From the NCBI GenBank assembly GCA_025890175.1, contig JANPYM010000007.1, positions 2,313,517 through 2,377,516 on the forward strand: a DNA stretch of 64,000 bases, in the 5' to 3' direction. Numbering within the stretch: the first letter of the stretch is position 1; every line of letters begins with the position of its first letter. The DNA comes from Ciborinia camelliae. Its lineage: Eukaryota; Ascomycota; Leotiomycetes; Helotiales; Sclerotiniaceae. Positions 34,779-47,740 of this stretch are shown here, one piece after another. The position numbers and the translations under genes are program-made. A model generated the notes under the pieces. The model saw only the letters and a list, made by a program, of their open reading frames with translations, did no database searches and was not told where the DNA came from.

Positions 34779-37700
34779 ATGGACGACTCGATGAGTGATG
34801 TGCCGAGCTTCCACATGTCGGATGATGAGTCTGATAACTTTGCTCCCACAGTAGTACGTAGTTCAAATACCTTGCCAGTTACACAAATGCGCCGCACAAC
34901 AACTCACTTGATTCTTAACTTTAAACTGACTTTATCGTCTAGAAAGCTAAAACGAAGACTACTGTAAAGAAATCTGCAGCGCCAAAAGCGAAAGAACCAA
35001 AAGTAAAAGCAACGAAGGAGCCAAAAGCCCCGAAAGCTCTAAAGGCCACCAAGGCTACGGCTCCGAAAACCACAAAAAGCATACAAACCACGCTCAATAT
35101 GGCCCCCAAAAAGCGTTCGAGGCCAGGAAGTGACGATGAGGATGAGCAATCAGACAATGACTCCTCGAACACCGCGTCGCAATTGTCTAATACCCCGCCC
35201 AATGCGAAGAAGCAGAAAAAGGCACCAGCTTCTAAAAGACCGTCCGCTGAAGCCCTGCATGATGTCGAGAATGAAAGTATCCTGGAGGTGGAGCCTAAGC
35301 CAAAGAAGACGAAAACCTCAACGGAGCAATATCAGAAACTCACTCAACTCGAGCACATCATCAAGCGTCCAGACACCTATATTGGATCTGTTGAGAAGAC
35401 AGAGCAGACCATGTGGGTATTCAATTCCGAAAGTAAGGAAATGGAGCTTCGAAAAGTCACATTTGTGCCCGGTCTGTATAAGATCTTTGACGAGATTATG
35501 GTCAATGCCGCAGATAACAAGCAAAACGACCCTAACATGAAGAACCTTAAAGTGGTTGTGGATCGTGAGAAGGGTGAAATTAGTGTTGAGAACGATGGTA
35601 GGGGTATTCCCGTTGAAATCCATGAGGCAAGTCGATTATTTTCATTCTTTTCCCCCATGCTACCCCGCGACGATTAGAATTGAGTTTCATGCACCACTCA
35701 TATAACCCATCGGGTTATTGATGAGAACCAATACCAATAATTTTTCAAAATGAGCGAATGGATAGTCTTTGATCCTTTCAGAATGGTTTATCTGTGAGAC
35801 GATGTACTAATGCTCCCTCTAGAAAGAAAAAATCTATATTCCGGAGATGATCTTTGGACATCTTCTCACCGGTTCGAATTACGATGATGAGGAAGCGAAA
35901 ACAACTGGTGGTCGTAACGGTTATGGAGCAAAGCTTTGTAATATTTTCAGTACAGAGTTCACTTTGGAAACACAGGATTCCAATACCGGAAAGAGGTATA
36001 AGCAGACCTGGACAGACAACATGAGCAAGATGGGCAAGGCGAGAATTTCATCGAGCAAGAACGCCGACTTCACCAGAGTTACCTTTACTCCGGATTGGAC
36101 AAAGTTCAGGATGACTGGAATTGACGACGATTTTGAGGCTATGGTCAAGCGCCGAGTGTATGACATGGCTGGTACAGTCAAAGGCGTCAAAGTTTACCTT
36201 AACGGATCACAGATTAAGCTTGACTTCAAGAAGTATATCGAGATGTACGCTAAGGCGATCAATAAGGAACGCGGTCTTGAGGATTCAAGCTCAAATACCG
36301 TCATCATTGAAGATTCAAAGGGCCATCCAAAATGGGAAGTCGGTTTTGCTGTCTCCGATGGTTCTTTCCAACAAGTATCATTCGTTAATTCCATTGCTAC
36401 AACTTCTGGTGGTACTCACGTCAATTATATCGCCGATCAGATTTGCGATAAGTTGCTAGAGGTCGTCAAGAAGAGGAACCCAAAAGGTGCAGCCTTGAAG
36501 TCCAACCAAGTTCGCAATCACATCTTCTTGTTTGTCAACTGTCTGATTACAAATCCTGCCTTTACCTCGCAAACAAAAGAGCAATTGACTACGAGAAAAC
36601 AACAATTCGGATCCAAATGCGTTCTAACAGATGACTTTCTGAAGAAGATTGGCAAGACCGAAGCTGTCGAGAATATCCTCAATTTTGCAGCGAAGAAGGC
36701 CGACCTGGAGTTGGCCAAGAGTGATGGAAATAGACGCTCACGCATGAACAATCCTAAGCTCGTAGATGCAAATTTGGCTGGAACAAAACGTGGCCACGAA
36801 TGCACCTTAATTCTTACTGAAGGTGACTCTGCAAAGGGTCTTGCAGTTGCTGGTCGAGCAGTCCTCGACCCAGATCGTATCGGTGTTTTCCCTCTACGTG
36901 GAAAGCTTCTCAATGTTCGTGACGCCTCACACGACCAGATTGCAAAGAATGCTGAGATTCAAAATATCAAACAATTCCTGGGGTTGAAGCACAAAACCGT
37001 TTACAACGACACCCTGAGCCTCCGATACGGTCATCTAATGATCATGGCAGATCAAGATCACGATGGTAGTCATATCAAAGGATTGTTGATCAACTTCTTA
37101 CAGGTTCAGTATCCCAGTTTACTGAAATTGCCCGAGTTCTTCCGAGAGTTTATCACTCCGATTGTCAAAGTCTGGAAAGGACCAAACCCTAATCAGCCTA
37201 CCAACTTGAAATCATTTTTCACCATGCCCGAGTATGAGGAATGGAAAGAGGCCCATGCTAATGACAAAGGATGGAGACATAAGTACTACAAGGGTCTGGG
37301 TACGAGCAAACCTGAAGATGCACAAATCTATTTCACCCATCTTGATGTCCATCTGAGAGAGTTTGAAGTCATCAAACCCGAAGAGGAAGAGATGCTGGAT
37401 CTTGCCTTCTCGAAAAAGAAGGCAGATTCTCGTAAGCAATGGCTTGGAAACTTTGTACCTGGTACCTACCTGGATCACACGGATAAAATGCTCACATATG
37501 ACAACTTTATCAACAAGGAGTTGATTCTCTTCAGTATGGCGGACAATCTTCGTTCCATTCCTTCCGTCATTGACGGTCTCAAGCCCGGTCAACGGAAAGT
37601 AATGTATGCTTCTTTCAAACGCAATCTCATAAATGACATGAAGGTTGTTGAACTTGCCGGTTATGTCAGTCAAGTCTCGGCCTATCACCATGGAGAAGCT

Positions 37701-40500
37701 TCGATGCAAATGACCATTGTTGGCCTCGCCCAAAATTTTGTTGGTTCGAATAACGTGAATTGTCTCGAGCCAAGTGGAAATTTTGGTACTAGACTTCAGG
37801 GAGGAAGCGACGCTGCCAGTGCCCGTTATATTTTTACAAGACTATCACCCTTCGCCAGACGTGTCTTCTCCGTTCTTGATGACCCAGTTCTGGAATACAA
37901 CGTCGATGATGGTCGTTCAATTGAACCTGTCACTTACTTTCCCGTGGTGCCCATGGTTTTGATTAACGGCGCAGATGGTATTGGTACCGGTTGGAGTACA
38001 AGTATCCCAAACTACCATCCAGTGGAGATCGTGAATAACTTGAAGCGTCGCATGGGTCGTCTAGATGGAAGTGGTGAGGAGAAGCCATTTGAAACAATGA
38101 TGCCGTGGTACCGTGGATGGAAAGGCACTCCTGAACCCGCCGGCCCAGATCGTTACAAGTTCAATGGTATCATCAGGGAGACTGGTGATACTGAGGTGGA
38201 GATCACCGAATTACCCATTCGGATGTGGACCGATGACTTCAAAGCTAGGCTTGAGGAAATTATCAAGGCCGAAAAGGTTCCGTCATTTATCAAAGATTAC
38301 AGAGAGTTCAACGACCACAAAACCGTGCATATGATTATTCAGATGGACGAGAAGCACATGAAAGCTGCTCTAGCAGAAGGTCTTGCTGAAAAATTCAAGT
38401 TGAACAAAACCGTCGCTACCTCCAACTTGGTCGCTTTTGATCACAGGGGTCAAATTCGCAAATATGAAAAAGTTGAAGATATCCTCGAGGAGTTCTATGA
38501 GCAACGTTTCAAGATGTATACTGTTAGGAAAGCATACTGGATGAACAAACTTAACGTGGAATATCGCAAGCTCACCAATCAAGCTCGATTCGTGACCGAA
38601 ATCATCGAGAATAAGCTGATTGTTTCGAAGAAAAGAAAGCCAGTCCTTGTTGCGGAGCTTCGAAAGCGCGGCTATGAGGCATTCCCCAAGGTCAGCGATG
38701 CGAAGAAAGCCGGCGAGACTGATGATGTGGTTGAAAACGAGGAAGAGGTGGGCGACGATGAAGATGCTGGAGCTAGAGACTATGACTATCTTCTTGGAGT
38801 AAGTAGCTTCACATCCCCTTTATTATAACATATTAACTTTTGAATAGTTACCAATTTGGTCTCTTACCCAAGAAAGAGTTGACAAACTGCTCAAGCAGAT
38901 GCGTGACAAGAAAGAGGAAATTGACACACTTGACAAACTGAGTGAAAAGGACTTGTGGTGTACAGATCTGGATGCATTTGTTGAAGAGTGGGAAGACCAA
39001 CTCAGACAAGCTGATGATGTGGCCAAGACCATCCGCAATACAAACCGCCGTCGTTCAAATAAGATTGGAGCAGGTGGAAAGACTGGAGGGAGAGGCAAAA
39101 CCAAGAAGGAAGATGAGGAATTCACAGTTGGCACAAAGAAAAAGGCCCCAGCTAAATCCTTGAAGGCAGACCCAAAGAAGGGTGTCACAAAGGTTGAGAA
39201 CAAGCCCCACCAGGGATTCATGGATATGTTCTCCAACAAACCTAAACCAAAATCTGTTTCAAGATTTGATGGTGGTGATGACTCAGGGATGTCTGATGAG
39301 GATTTTGCTGCATTGGTGGCCCCTGAAGCTGATGGGCCCAAACTTGATGCCAACACAGGTACTGGACGAAGCAAACGTGCAGCAGCCGCTGCGCCAAAGA
39401 AATGGGTAGTGGATGATGATGAGGAAGATGATAGTGATGATGATAACCTTCTCGGAGATATTGATAACATGGTCAAGGGTATTGGTGCTAGCGATAAACA
39501 AGACGCTGCCGCTGCAAATTCACGACTTTCTTTGTTCGCCATGTCAACCAGCAATGGCGACAGGCCTAGCAGCAGCGCAGGTCTACCCAAGCCAAAACCT
39601 AAGCCTAGCAAGGGGGACGACCTTTCTGAAGACGAAACCAACTATGAGATGCTTGCTAGAAGTTCCCCTCAAAAAGCTCCGGCCAAAGATGAAGTCGATG
39701 GTTTCTTGTCTTCTGACGATGAGATTCTCCCGATCGTCCCTAAGAAGCCTGCTGCTCAGAAGGCCAAGGCAACTAAAGAAGTCCCGAAGCCGAAGAAAGC
39801 CTCGGTTGCCAAGAAGCCCGCTGCAACAGCAGCATCAAAGCCTGCTCCTCCGTCACCGGCTGCGAAGGCATATGCAGCCAAACAAAATCGCCTCAAGGAG
39901 ATTTCTAAATCGATCGGTTACGATGAGGATGAAAGTGAGGATGAGGATATGGAAGAAGCCTCACCACCGCCAAAAAAGCCCGTCGCCAAAGGTAGGCAAG
40001 CCAGCTCTAAGACTATTACGAAATATGTCATCAGTGACGATTCGGACGAGGACATCGAAATGGAAGATGCTGCACCACCCAGAAAAGCCAGCAATAGTAA
40101 GGCTGCTTCCAAAAATACCTATATCAGCGACGATGAGGACGATTCCATTGCCCCTCCTCCGAAGAGAGGTGCCAAGCCTAAATCTGCCCCCAAAATCCCC
40201 GTCATTAGTGATGATGAAGATGAATCAATCGCTCCTCTTCCCAAGCGTGCCACAAACTCGAAGCCTGCACCCAGGAAGGCGGTCGCTAACAATGATGAGG
40301 ACGAGGACGAAGATGATGTCGATTCTCCACCAAAACCAGCTGCACGCGCCAGTCGTGGTCGTCCAGCAAGAGCAGCCGCTGCTGCCAAACCCAAGAAACC
40401 CGTTTATACAGTTGACTCGGATGACTCGGATGAAGATGATGATGTTGATGAGTCCGCATTGGTAGAAGAGGATGAGAGCGAGGATGACTTTAGCGAATAA
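34779..40500 (+). CDS. top2: DNA topoisomerase II
   Basis: Exons 34779-34853, 34943-35626, 35823-38798 and 38848-40500 join in frame to 1795 aa. Intron 2 (35627-35822) has a GC donor, GAG|GCAAGT; splicing it restores the family sequence from EIHE to KEKIYIPEMIFGHLLTGSNY. GHKL ATPase motifs are EIMVNAADNK, NDGRGIPVEI and TGGRNGYGAKLCNIFS. The TOPRIM domain has EGDSAKGLAVAGRA (Glu586) and MADQDHDGSHIKG for metal binding. The winged-helix region has SDAASARYIFTRLSPFARR with the DNA-linking Tyr at residue 922. The C-terminal ~500 residues are Lys/Ala/Pro-rich with many acidic SDDE clusters, a disordered tail typical for fungal enzymes and likely phosphorylated. The enzyme passes one DNA duplex through another and is essential for chromosome segregation. 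The first exon encodes an acidic N-terminus (MDDSMSDVPSFHMSDDESDN). Confidence 0.97.
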
Positions 40501-41174
40501 ATGGATGGCATGTTTTCTATGTTTCGGCGTTTATGGTGGGATAGTTACTAGTCATTTTGATTTAGTCTTCTAGGTAAGGCAGGTGTGCGCAATAGTCCCT
40601 TTTACATTGGGATATCAATTTGTGAGGCAGGGAAGTGTACACTTCGAGGAATTTTTGAGAAGCGAGCGGGTGTCTGGTTTCCACTACACTCTTTTAGTAG
40701 ACAATCTGTATGCGATCAAATAGTCAATTATGAATTAGTTTTTATCTGTAAAACTCTAATTCCTGGTGTGTGTCTTTCCTTGTTGTATTTTGAAATAAGT
40801 GATGATCAAAATTGATTTCAACTTTTAGGTTTCAATGATTGAATAACCCTCTTTTGATTGATGATCATCATGATCCATTTCATAGCATTTTAATAAATTT
40901 AGCCATCCCTCGGTTGTCCGTACCATCCTCCACACACCATGATCTGTCTGACCTCATCTTAGATAAAAAACCAATCTCATCCACATATGGAAAAGCAACC
41001 ACATTTCAATCATGTGTCCTGTTGCACTTTGGGATTCGTATCTTCTCATCTTAATCTTATCTGGATTCTGGATTTCTGGCCCCCTGTCCCCCCCAAATCA
41101 AATGATTGATTGTCCCTTTGGAATACCTGATCGAGAATTTACCACGATTACCGCGGTGTCATTTTGGGGTAGGG

Positions 41175-41246
41175 TGTAGGTTGTAGGTTGTAGGTTGTAG
41201 GTTGTAGGTTGTAGGATGTGGGATGTGGGATGTAGGATGTAGGATG
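41175..41246 (+). repeat. GTAGGTT heptamer array passing into GTAGGAT/GTGGGAT
   Basis: About ten 7-bp units: first five or six GTAGGTT, then GTAGGAT and GTGGGAT variants. The unit is not the fungal telomere repeat TTAGGG. Confidence 0.9.
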
Positions 41247-41330
41247 GTGATCAGTGAGTTGGGTTGGATTGGGTGTACGTATGTATGTGTTTTTTTTATC
41301 TTATGCTTGATTTTGATTTTTGGTATGGGG

Positions 41331-41351
41331 AATTAATTAATTAATTAATTA
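41331..41351. repeat. AATT tetranucleotide repeat
   Basis: Five tandem AATT units, a fully self-complementary stretch. Confidence 0.9.
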
Positions 41352-42822
41352 GAAATGCTAGTTCGGTAGATGGTAAATCAAAAAGGATATGCATATGTTG
41401 TTTGATTGGTGGTGATGGTGGATGGTTCTACTATATACGGAGTAAGTATTGGTATCTATCTAATTAGATATAAGAATAGATAGATTTATAATACAATTAC
41501 TCGCGTAAAGTGGTTTTCACGTATTAAATCCAATCAGAAATATTTCAACATTTTAAATAGATAGTAAATAAAACTACTGTGAATTTCTTACATTCAGTTC
41601 TGCATTATCTTGAATATTTAGATTTTCATACGCATTTTGAAGGGCTAAGTATAGATTATAAGACAAAGGCCACCGAGGAGATACCGGTACCTAGGTACCT
41701 AGTACATACCTCATCATCATAATATTTCGTGCATCGCGATGATGCCGGACTCGACATATCTCTGCTTCTCTCTCTAGTCCAGACTCGAAATGCCGTTTCT
41801 TGACTCCACCAGGTTCAGCTCTAGAATATCTCATGAAGCGCCTCTGTATCTCTATAATATCCATGGATAGATATATCGGGAGGGTTCTCCCATGGGTTAC
41901 TAGTAGGTAGGGTGCGCTATCATTTTATGAGAAGCACTAATTCGGGAATTCAGGGGGGTTTTTTGAATTATGAATGGTTGATTGATGATTTGGCCTATCA
42001 GGATTAGTTGTTATAATCGCTTTGGAGTTGACTAAACTTCATTGTTTCTAGTCTTTGGAATAATAATGGATGGATGGATATCCGTGAACCTACTTTTAGT
42101 ACCTAGGTAGATACTGTACTCCACCCGCTCCGTCCCTTCTTGACGGGTCGTGGTCGTGGTCGTGGATAAGGACATCCATCTATGCGTTGCGTACCTGATG
42201 CGAACTGGATACCCGACAAGACAAAAAGAAGCAGAACATATTTAGATCCTGTACATCTGATTGAACTTTGAAGAGCACCACATCCTCCGAGGTTCTGCGA
42301 GGTACTATACTAGGTAGGTACTAGGTATGTATGATGTATGATGTATCATGTATCATTTCCCCTGAAATTAGAGTTCTGCCCCCTAATGCTTGTTTTGCAC
42401 TCAATCAAGCTTCACCTGCACTCAATACACCTGGGCAACCCACACATCCAATACAGCCCACGGTTACCCAGTAACCCAGTCCACCCACTCCGTTCCTTCC
42501 CAAAATATCTGCATGCAATTGGTCATTGTCCTATAAGCTTTCACCCCAAATTTGATTTGTAAATTGTGTCTCACCGCCGCATCCTAGCAGATTCCTATCA
42601 TTCCTCCTCTCGAGTCTCCATCCTATGCAATGATTGATTGATTGATTCAACCATCCATCCATCCATCCATCATACTAGTATGTAGGTACGGAGTACGGAT
42701 TCTGAATCCTGATTGACAGTCTGAGTCCTGCCTGACTGAAGTCTCTCTGACTGACTGTACGGAGTACTCTTACTCTGACTTATAATTATATCATCAACAT
42801 AATTGTTCACACACAACCTAGG

Positions 42823-42843
42823 TTTAAACGTTTAAACGTTTAA
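42823..42843. repeat. TTTAAACG triple repeat forming a 20-bp perfect palindrome
   Basis: The words TTTAAACGTTTAAACG continue into TTTAA; positions 42824-42843 read the same on both strands. It lies about 0.8 kb upstream of the TBC gene start and directly after a CCTAGG word. Confidence 0.9.
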
Positions 42844-43241
42844 TGTATTTTGGTTCAATGAGTGAGATATAATTTTACTGCAATACGGACGGCCGGTACT
42901 CATAGGAGAACTCCCGTCACTTATGATACTATCCATCCATACTACCGGTATACTCACTCATATGAGGAAAAGTCACTCTTTTCAGTCATCACTCATTTAA
43001 TTTCACCCCTCACCCACCCATTTTCAATCACTCAGTCAGTCACTCACTCACTCACTTACTCACTTCTAAAATACTGCTATTGTTCTGTTGTACTCGTGGA
43101 CCCTTTCCCAAAAGTACCTACCTCCCTCCTCCCTTCTGTACTCTCTTGCCCATCCCATGTTGATTTGTACATACCTATCATATCATATTTCACGACTTTT
43201 CACGATAACCCGGTTGACATTACTTTAACGGCTGCCATTCA

Positions 43242-43270
43242 GCATTTTGCATTTTGCATTTTGCATTTTA
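43242..43270 (+). repeat. GCATTTT heptamer array
   Basis: Four tandem copies of GCATTTT in the TBC gene's upstream region. Confidence 0.9.
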
Positions 43271-43650
43271 CCACCCACGTTTTCCCTTGAAACATCCGGT
43301 CTCCGTGCGTCGCGTCAATTTCCTGCAAGACCACAAAGTGTGACGGCTTCCAAGGTTATAAACATAGACATCAACTGGATCCATCGAATTGTGCAACCCG
43401 GTAACAAATCAACTCTCCGGGTACAGTTACTGTACATTCATTTGGTACTGTACACTCAATTGTTAAGGTTATTTGGGATATTCAAATTTGATTTTTGTTT
43501 GCGAAAATAACTTTCGAATTAAGGCGAGGGTCAATTGTTGCATCTTCCCTTGAGTGAATCAAATTGTGAAGAGAGGTTGGGGTGCCTTGATTGACATTCC
43601 GACCTTGCGTTGTATATTGATAACGACTTTCCCCATTGTTCCGCTCCAAA

Positions 43651-46600
43651 ATGGACAGTCTGGAGGAAGTTCAGGCTGAGGATGGAGTTCAATCAGAGGG
43701 ACAAGCTACGATGCAACACGACTCTATGGTTACAGTGCGACTATCCGAACCCCCAATCCTTACACTCGACACCAAGAGATATTCCGAATGTTTCAACACA
43801 AATGAGGAATTGGAAACGAGCGAAGAGATGAATACTCCTACCGATAAAAGGCAGACGATAATGAGTATAATGGATGTAACAGGGAAGGAAACGGGAGCGG
43901 AAACTAGCACACGAGAAGGGTCGCCCAAAATTACCATGGTGGACCCCAATGGCAACGAAGTGCCCACGCCTACAGGTTCGGAATCAGCAGAGTCGGAGCA
44001 TAATGGCTCGAGGAGAGGAAGTGATAGCTCTGACACCTCGGTGGAGGAGGTCAATTGGGAAGAATTGGAGAAGACTGAGGAACAACAACCGAGGAATCAG
44101 GATTCTGACGATGTAAGGCTATGAAATATGCGTACATACTCTCAATACTGACATGTTGCAGTCAACTGCGTTGCTGCTAGCCAGGCTTGAACAAGAAAAT
44201 AATGCGATAGCCTCAAATCCAAAGTCGGGCATTGCAAAAGTTCAGAAGATTGAGAAACAACAAGCTCGAGCTCAATCCAGACCACCATCCATACAACATC
44301 TCAAGAAATTGGTCAATAGCCCTACCCCTTCAGCTCTTCGATACTCCGTCACCCCTCCACCTCCTATGACGGATCTCGAATTCTACGCCGCACTTGTACA
44401 AGACTACCCAAGAACCGCTCAATATCTGCCTACATTGTTGTCGAAGAAAATTAGAAGTGGCATACCCCCGCCATTGCGAGGAGTGGTATGGCAGAGTATG
44501 ACTGGGGCTCGGGATAGATTATTGGAGGAGCAATTCGATAGACTATGCGGCGAGTCAAGCCCATATGAAGGGATTATTGGGAAAGATTTAGGACGAAGCT
44601 TTCCTGGCGTGGAAATGTTCCGCGATCCAGAGGGAGATGGACAGCGTATGTTAGGGAGAGTTCTGAAATGCTTCAGTTTATATGATCATAAGATTGGGTA
44701 TTGTCAAGGCTTGGGATTTCTCGTCGGTCCTTTATTGATGCACATGGGTGACAAACAAGCTTTTTGCGTCCTCGTTCGGTATGTTGCTAATTCAACCTCC
44801 TATCTCAACATCTACTAATGGTATGCAGACTCATGGAACATTATGACCTTCGAAACTGCTTCCTGCCCGATCTCTCCGGTCTCCACGTTCGAATACACCA
44901 ATTCCGAGAATTGCTGAAGCTACATCTGCCGGCTCTGTCAAATCATTTGGATGTATTACAAGTCGAGCCTGCATACGTTTCCCAGTGGTTCTTATCATTC
45001 TTCGCTGTGACTTGCCCTCTACCCATGCTTTTCCGAATCTACGATGTTATATTTGCCGAAGGTGCTTCGGAGACTATCATGCGAGTTGCGCTTTCGTTGA
45101 TGAGAAAGAATGAAAGCAAAATCTTGTCTTGTACAGAATTTGAGGATGTGATGCAACTACTTCTCTCCCGGGGTTTATGGGATGTCTATCATTACAACGC
45201 AGATGAATTTGTCAATGATTTTGTTAGTCTAACAGGAATTGTGACACACGAAAGCCTTCAGAATTTAGAAGCGGGCTATAGGGAATCTCAGATTGTTGAT
45301 ACTGCTATTCCATCTGATGTAGGTTCGGCAGCCTCGCGATTCCTCGGTCGATTATGGGCTGGTTCAAACTCCTCCACAAAATCGGCAAATCTCACGCCGA
45401 GTCCAGGCCTTAGCGCCCCATCACGTCCAGTCAGTTTCTTGAGAAGGTCATCTTCAAAGCAAAGTTTGGCTTCTACATTAAATTCGATAGAGGGCAGTGG
45501 ATCAGACAGTATGCTCAGTTCTTCAACGGATGCGACCAGCATTTCTCGAGACTCAGCAAATACCGATGGCGCCTCAATACGGGCTCCGTCTTTTGTTGGT
45601 GTCAGTGCAGCAAAAGCTCCCGTCAATAAAGACAGAAATTTGCACAGTCAAATTGAAGATCTTTTGATGGCACTCAGCGAGATGCAACAAAATCACGCTA
45701 TACTTGCGACGCAATTGCAAAGAGAGAGAGAGGAACGCGAGGAAGATAGGACTGCTGTGCGGTCATTGCTTGATGGATTGAGGAAGAAGGGTGGGGCGGA
45801 GACTGTTGAGGGTTCTGTCAGTGATGTTAGTATTGAAACTGTCAATGGAATTGGTGTAATTATAGAAGAGGGGGATTCAGATGAAGTCTCCGAGGACGAA
45901 AGTTTTACGACACCCGATGTTGCTGACGAGTCGGATATTAAAGAAGTACCTACTTCCCCGATCAATACCGATGACCTTTCTATTTTGATAGATGCGGTGG
46001 AAGGTCGTTTCCAAAATCCTATCGAAAAACGGAGATCTTCTATGCTACTGACGAGATCCCAACTCCGAGAAGAACTCAATCGATCGAAAGAACAGCTTGT
46101 GCTTGAGGCATCGAAGGCCCAGGAACTTCACAGATGCATTGCCGAAAAAGACCAAGAAATCAGTAACTTACGAGATCAGATCAAAGAAACTCAAGCTCAT
46201 GTTCGGAATTCGCATCAAGATAGGCAAAGACTGGAGAAACAGGTTCATGATTTGCGAAATTCAAGAAAGAGTGCCCAGACGACGCCGGATGGTACAAGGG
46301 ACAATGATGTTGAATGGGGCTGTAGGAGTGCAACCACAGGAGGTCTTCGAGAACTTAAGCTTGTTCGCTCGAATTCCGCACGTTCGGTGGCCACAACTTA
46401 TAACAAACGAAGTTCAAGTCTCATATTTCCTCCACCAAATCTCAAAGAGAATGAAAATCCACGCACCTCCGCATCTTCCGATCAGCAGCAATCTTCTAAG
46501 CAAGATGTAGATTCTGATTCCTTGGTTCTCGAACTTGTTCAAGCGAAAACTGCTGAAGCAGTTGCTAAACAAGAGGCAGAGGAAGCAAAACTCAAATTGG

Positions 46601-46851
46601 AGAGCATGAAGAAGATGCTGGCTGCATTACAAAATGGTCAGATCCCAACAGTAACGTTTGGACATAAATCAAATCTTAGTCTTGAGAGGTCGATGACGGC
46701 AATGCCTGCGAAAACCATATTGCCGAAGATAGAAACACCAAATGCACCGCCGACGAGTCTACCTGCTACTCCGGCAGCACCAGCAAATGTAGGTGGAGGC
46801 GGATTCTGGGGCTGGGGAAAGAAAGCCGCTGTTACTGCAGAGGGGAAGTAG
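43651..46851 (+). CDS. TBC-domain Rab GTPase-activating protein, Gyp5-like
   Basis: Exons 43651-44112, 44162-44778 and 44829-46851 give 1033 aa. Introns are 49 and 50 nt, GT-AG. The start ATG at 43651 is the first in frame. Residues 1-200 are acidic and Ser/Thr-rich. The TBC domain begins near RSGIPPPLRGVVWQ (residue 253). It carries the arginine finger in IIGKDLGRSFPG (Arg299) and the glutamine finger in IGYCQGLGF (Gln336), the pair that stimulates GTP hydrolysis by Rab proteins. LMEHYDLRNCFLPDLSGLHV and QVEPAYVSQWFLSFFAVTCP complete the fold. A coiled coil lies at about 770-835 (SKEQLVLEASKAQELH onward), with another short helix near residues 940-970. The C-terminus ends in GGGGFWGWGKKAA. 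The order TBC then coiled coil matches Gyp5/Gyl1 and EVI5-like proteins acting in Golgi-to-membrane traffic. Confidence 0.94.
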
Positions 46852-47207
46852 ATGATGGATGGTTTTGGGGCGGTTTTGAGATGTTGGGATATGATATGCG
46901 TGGCTTGAACAACGGGAAAAGTTGACGAGAATGAATTGAAAAAGTGAAGGAAGTTCTTTTTGCCATACTCTTTCTTGCTTGTTTTTATTTGCCTTGATTT
47001 TTTGGAGTGTGTTTTTTTTTTCCTACGCTTTTTTGGACTTTTTAAGCAAAATACCCCAGAGTGCGTATGCTTACGTAGATTACTACCTCATCTACTCTTT
47101 GGGAGATGGAGAGGAGGTAGGTAGTTAGTTTTATTGTTTATTGTTTATTTTTGTGGGGGGTGACGTGGGTGGGATTGGATGGAGTTTGCTGAGATGGTGC
47201 GATGAAG

Positions 47208-47238
47208 ACTTGGACTTGGACTTGGACTTGGACTTGGT
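47208..47238 (+). repeat. ACTTGG hexamer microsatellite
   Basis: Five tandem copies of ACTTGG. Confidence 0.9.
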
Positions 47239-47646
47239 TGCTTGGAGGCTTGGAGGGTAGAGGGTACATACAGGGTACAGATACAGGGAATTTTTGCCTA
47301 GTATGTATAGTATATGTAACAGTCAGTATATGTATGGTTAAAGTTTTGGCGGGGTGTGAGAATGGAAGGGAAGGTAAGGGAAGGGAAGGGGTGCAAGAAA
47401 GAGAGAGGGGATGCGGGAAGCAGGAGGGGTAGGAGGGGTAGGAGAAACAGGAGAAACCAAAATAGGTATGAACGATGGCTGGGGGGGTGGGCGGCGAGTC
47501 AAAGACTAGAGTGAAATGGAAAATGATGATTTACTCTTACCTACCTACCTAGCTACCTAGGTATTACATAATGGATCGTGATGCAGGTGTCATGCGATGT
47601 GTGTGATGTGATGTATGTGGACACGTGCGATGCAGGTGTCTTGTGG

Positions 47647-47678
47647 CTTGGCTTGGCTTGGCTTGGCTTGACTTGGCT
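47647..47678 (+). repeat. CTTGG pentamer microsatellite
   Basis: Six tandem CTTGG units, one with a G-to-A change. Confidence 0.9.
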
Positions 47679-47740
47679 TTAAATCATAAGAAGTTAGTGA
47701 ATACCTACCTAGTAGGTAGTTTTGGAGATATTCAGGTCTT

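Larger units (their letters stand above)
40501..43650. other. 3.2 kb intergenic region full of short tandem repeats
   Basis: Lies between TOP2 and the TBC gene (both plus). It holds a GTAGGTT array (41175-41246), AATT repeats (41331-41351), TGAT and CATC arrays (42630-42671), a TTTAAACG palindrome (42823-42843), CACT repeats (43030-43063) and a GCATTTT array (43242-43270). It also holds two TACCTAGGTA palindromes (41688, 42100). No frame longer than about 140 codons is seen and none is recognised. Confidence 0.6.

Noticed and set aside
38823..39641. Minus-strand frame of 272 codons opposite TOP2
   Set aside because: Antisense of the acidic/basic TOP2 tail, low-complexity Ser/Leu.
39413..40465. 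Plus-strand frame of 350 codons overlapping TOP2
   Set aside because: Out-of-frame reading of the repetitive TOP2 C-terminal coding region.
41175..41246. Possible interstitial telomere repeat
   Set aside because: Unit is GTAGGTT/GTAGGAT, not TTAGGG, and it degenerates like a local microsatellite.
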